Origin: Amphimedon queenslandica
Lineage: Eukaryota; Porifera; Demospongiae; Haplosclerida; Niphatidae
Length of the DNA stretch: 24,601 bases
Reading direction: 5' to 3'
Assembly (NCBI RefSeq): GCF_000090795.2
Contig: NW_003546668.1
Span: 1 to 24,601, forward strand
Made by a program: the position numbers and the translations under genes. The notes beneath the pieces are model-generated. The model did not search any database. It worked only from the letters and a program-made list of their open reading frames with translations, and was not told the origin of the DNA. This document shows positions 23,275 through 24,601 of this stretch, in pieces (position 1 is the stretch's first letter; every line of letters begins with the position of its first letter).

Positions 23275-24007
23275 AGATAATTATTATAGTAAATGAAAGC
23301 ATAGATTTACGTAGTTATAAAATCTATGATGAAAGCTATGATGAAAGCTAGGGATTGGCAACGGGGCGTAGCAACAGGAAATGCGGGCCCGCGGGTTGGG
23401 TTACCACGTGACAACCATCAGTGTTTTGATTTGGTGATTTCCCATCTCCTCCATTGGTGAAGTTGCTCTGGCAGGATTTCATTTCGAAGGAAATTTGTGC
23501 TGCTCTAGGATAGCGCTTGCTTTTGATACATAGCCTATTCCACATAGAATTTTTAGAGCTACCTGCAGCAAGGTTTTTATCTCCAAAAAGCCATTTTGCA
23601 ACCAGTTAGAGGTACACAAAGTCGCCTGTTTTTGAAACACTTTATCGTTCGTAAAACACTCAAGCTTCATTATATCAATATGCAAGTTAGCTCATTCCAT
23701 AGGAGATTTCAAGCTCTTTAAAATGGTTATACTTATTCGTAGCTCAAGAACAAAATTAATAAAAAGCATAAACATTGGTTAGTATTGTGTGTGAGTTTTG
23801 TTTGCATGAATTGTATTCTCTTGGAGTTATTCAAGAATAAAACAAGAAAATCCCAGTTTTTACTCCAAAATCTGTCAAAAAATCCCAACCCTCCTCTGTT
23901 TACTTAGCAACAATACAAATGAATGGAGGTTTGTCTACGCCCACGCTTCCGTTTCCAATCCCTTTCGTTTACTCTATTTGGCCTCGCATTAATTTTAATA
24001 CCGGTAA
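23275..24007. promoter_or_regulatory. gene D upstream region / gene E 3' flank
   Basis: No exon is convincing. Close to the D start a word ATGATGAAAGCT is repeated twice (about 23328-23350). A GC-rich patch at 23355-23400 (GCGGGCCCGCGGGTTGGG) is followed by an E-box CACGTG at 23405-23410, about 130 bp upstream of the D start codon. Two overlapping minus-strand open frames at 23348-23685 have no splice context or domain resemblance, so I leave them uncalled. Confidence 0.35.
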
Positions 24008-24601
24008 TTATATTACATAGTCATAAACAACAACAGTCTCATAAGCTGGATTAACATTTGTGTTCAATACTGATCCTTGTACTGGCTGTATAGGTCTTGC
24101 TGTTTCTTCAACTAGGAATGAATAGTTAGATTAGTTAGTGTATTAATTTCTAATCAGCTTACTCTGACCATATGCTGGATTATTTACTGTGATCTCGATG
24201 GAATTACCTTTATAAATACATTTTGCTAAACAAACTAATGCAAACAGCTATACCTTCTTTCTTTTTTCTCGCACACCAGATACTAGTAATGATGATTACA
24301 ATTAGCAGTATTATTATAAATACTGTACCAACTACAGTACACACTAACACTACAACTGTGTCAGCTACAGCATTGGCAGACTTCACTGTACTACTATTGT
24401 CAATTGTGTAGTAAGCTAAATGAATATGATTTATAATTTTAAATTATAAAAATTAGAATTTACCTGAGAATTCTACTTCCATAGATAGCAACATACCTAA
24501 AGGTCACATAAAGACAGCAATGCATTTAAATGTTCATCAATACTTACTGGTACTATGTACAGTGCTGTAACTGCTGCTGTAGACAATAGAAGGGATAGCA
24601 A
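24008..24601 (-). CDS. receptor gene E, 3' part only (cut by window edge)
   Basis: The C-terminal half of a further A/C-type receptor; its ectodomain lies beyond the right edge. Exons: 24548-24601 and beyond (end of third domain and stalk, [13 protein letters not shown]), 24464-24496, 24254-24415 ([22 protein letters not shown], then CARKKKE), 24163-24207 (NNPAYGQ) and 24008-24111 ([14 protein letters not shown], stop TAA). All phases match genes A and C. The TM exon of this copy is the template that shows how the relic in gene X was broken. Confidence 0.85.

Noticed and set aside
23348..23685. Two overlapping minus-strand open frames upstream of gene D
   Set aside because: No family resemblance, no credible splice sites, and mutual overlap in different frames. 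They could be a fragment of another element, but I cannot support a gene.

Overview
The window looks like nuclear DNA of a small-genome, AT-rich metazoan, most likely a demosponge of the Amphimedon type (inference). The sequence shows intron-rich genes with short GT-AG introns, many introns of about 40-100 bp, extracellular Ig and fibronectin-III (FN3) modules bounded by phase-1 introns, and several MITE-like foldback elements. There are no prokaryotic operons, rRNA, tRNA or CRISPR. One assembly gap of 10 Ns lies at 10750-10759.

Almost everything belongs to a tandem family of single-pass receptor genes on the minus strand. I rebuilt five full copies and one cut by the right edge by joining exons whose splice phases agree: A (712-2718), B (6012-9614), C (9994-12014), X (14647-17123), D (17779-23274) and E (24008 to beyond 24601). 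The common plan is signal-peptide exon, Ig exon, FN3 exon, a second FN3-like domain split over two exons, a third conserved two-Cys beta-sandwich-like domain, stalk, transmembrane exon and cytoplasmic tail.

The copies are mosaics. There are two signal-peptide types (A/C/X versus B/D), two versions of the second FN3 domain (A/C/D versus B/X), three transmembrane modules (A/C/E, B/D, X) and at least two tail types: a short tail with two NPAY motifs (A, C, X, E) and a longer acidic Ser/Thr-rich tail (B, D). Combinations do not follow a single tree, so exon-level recombination or gene conversion is likely.

Between the genes lie detached cytoplasmic-tail exons: 3683-4222 and 13672-14036 on the minus strand and 4770-4954 on the plus strand. 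They are embedded in a dispersed repeat of roughly 180 bp. B has a stop codon at the end of its transmembrane segment and a duplicated terminal exon. A has an in-frame 39-bp mini-intron or retained intron. X carries a relic A/C/E-type transmembrane exon split by an insertion, next to an unrelated transmembrane exon. D has an unusually long tail with a second hydrophobic stretch.

Ligands and function cannot be read from the sequence. The architecture (diversified ectodomains with interchangeable signalling tails) fits cell recognition, adhesion or immune-type receptors, but that is inference.
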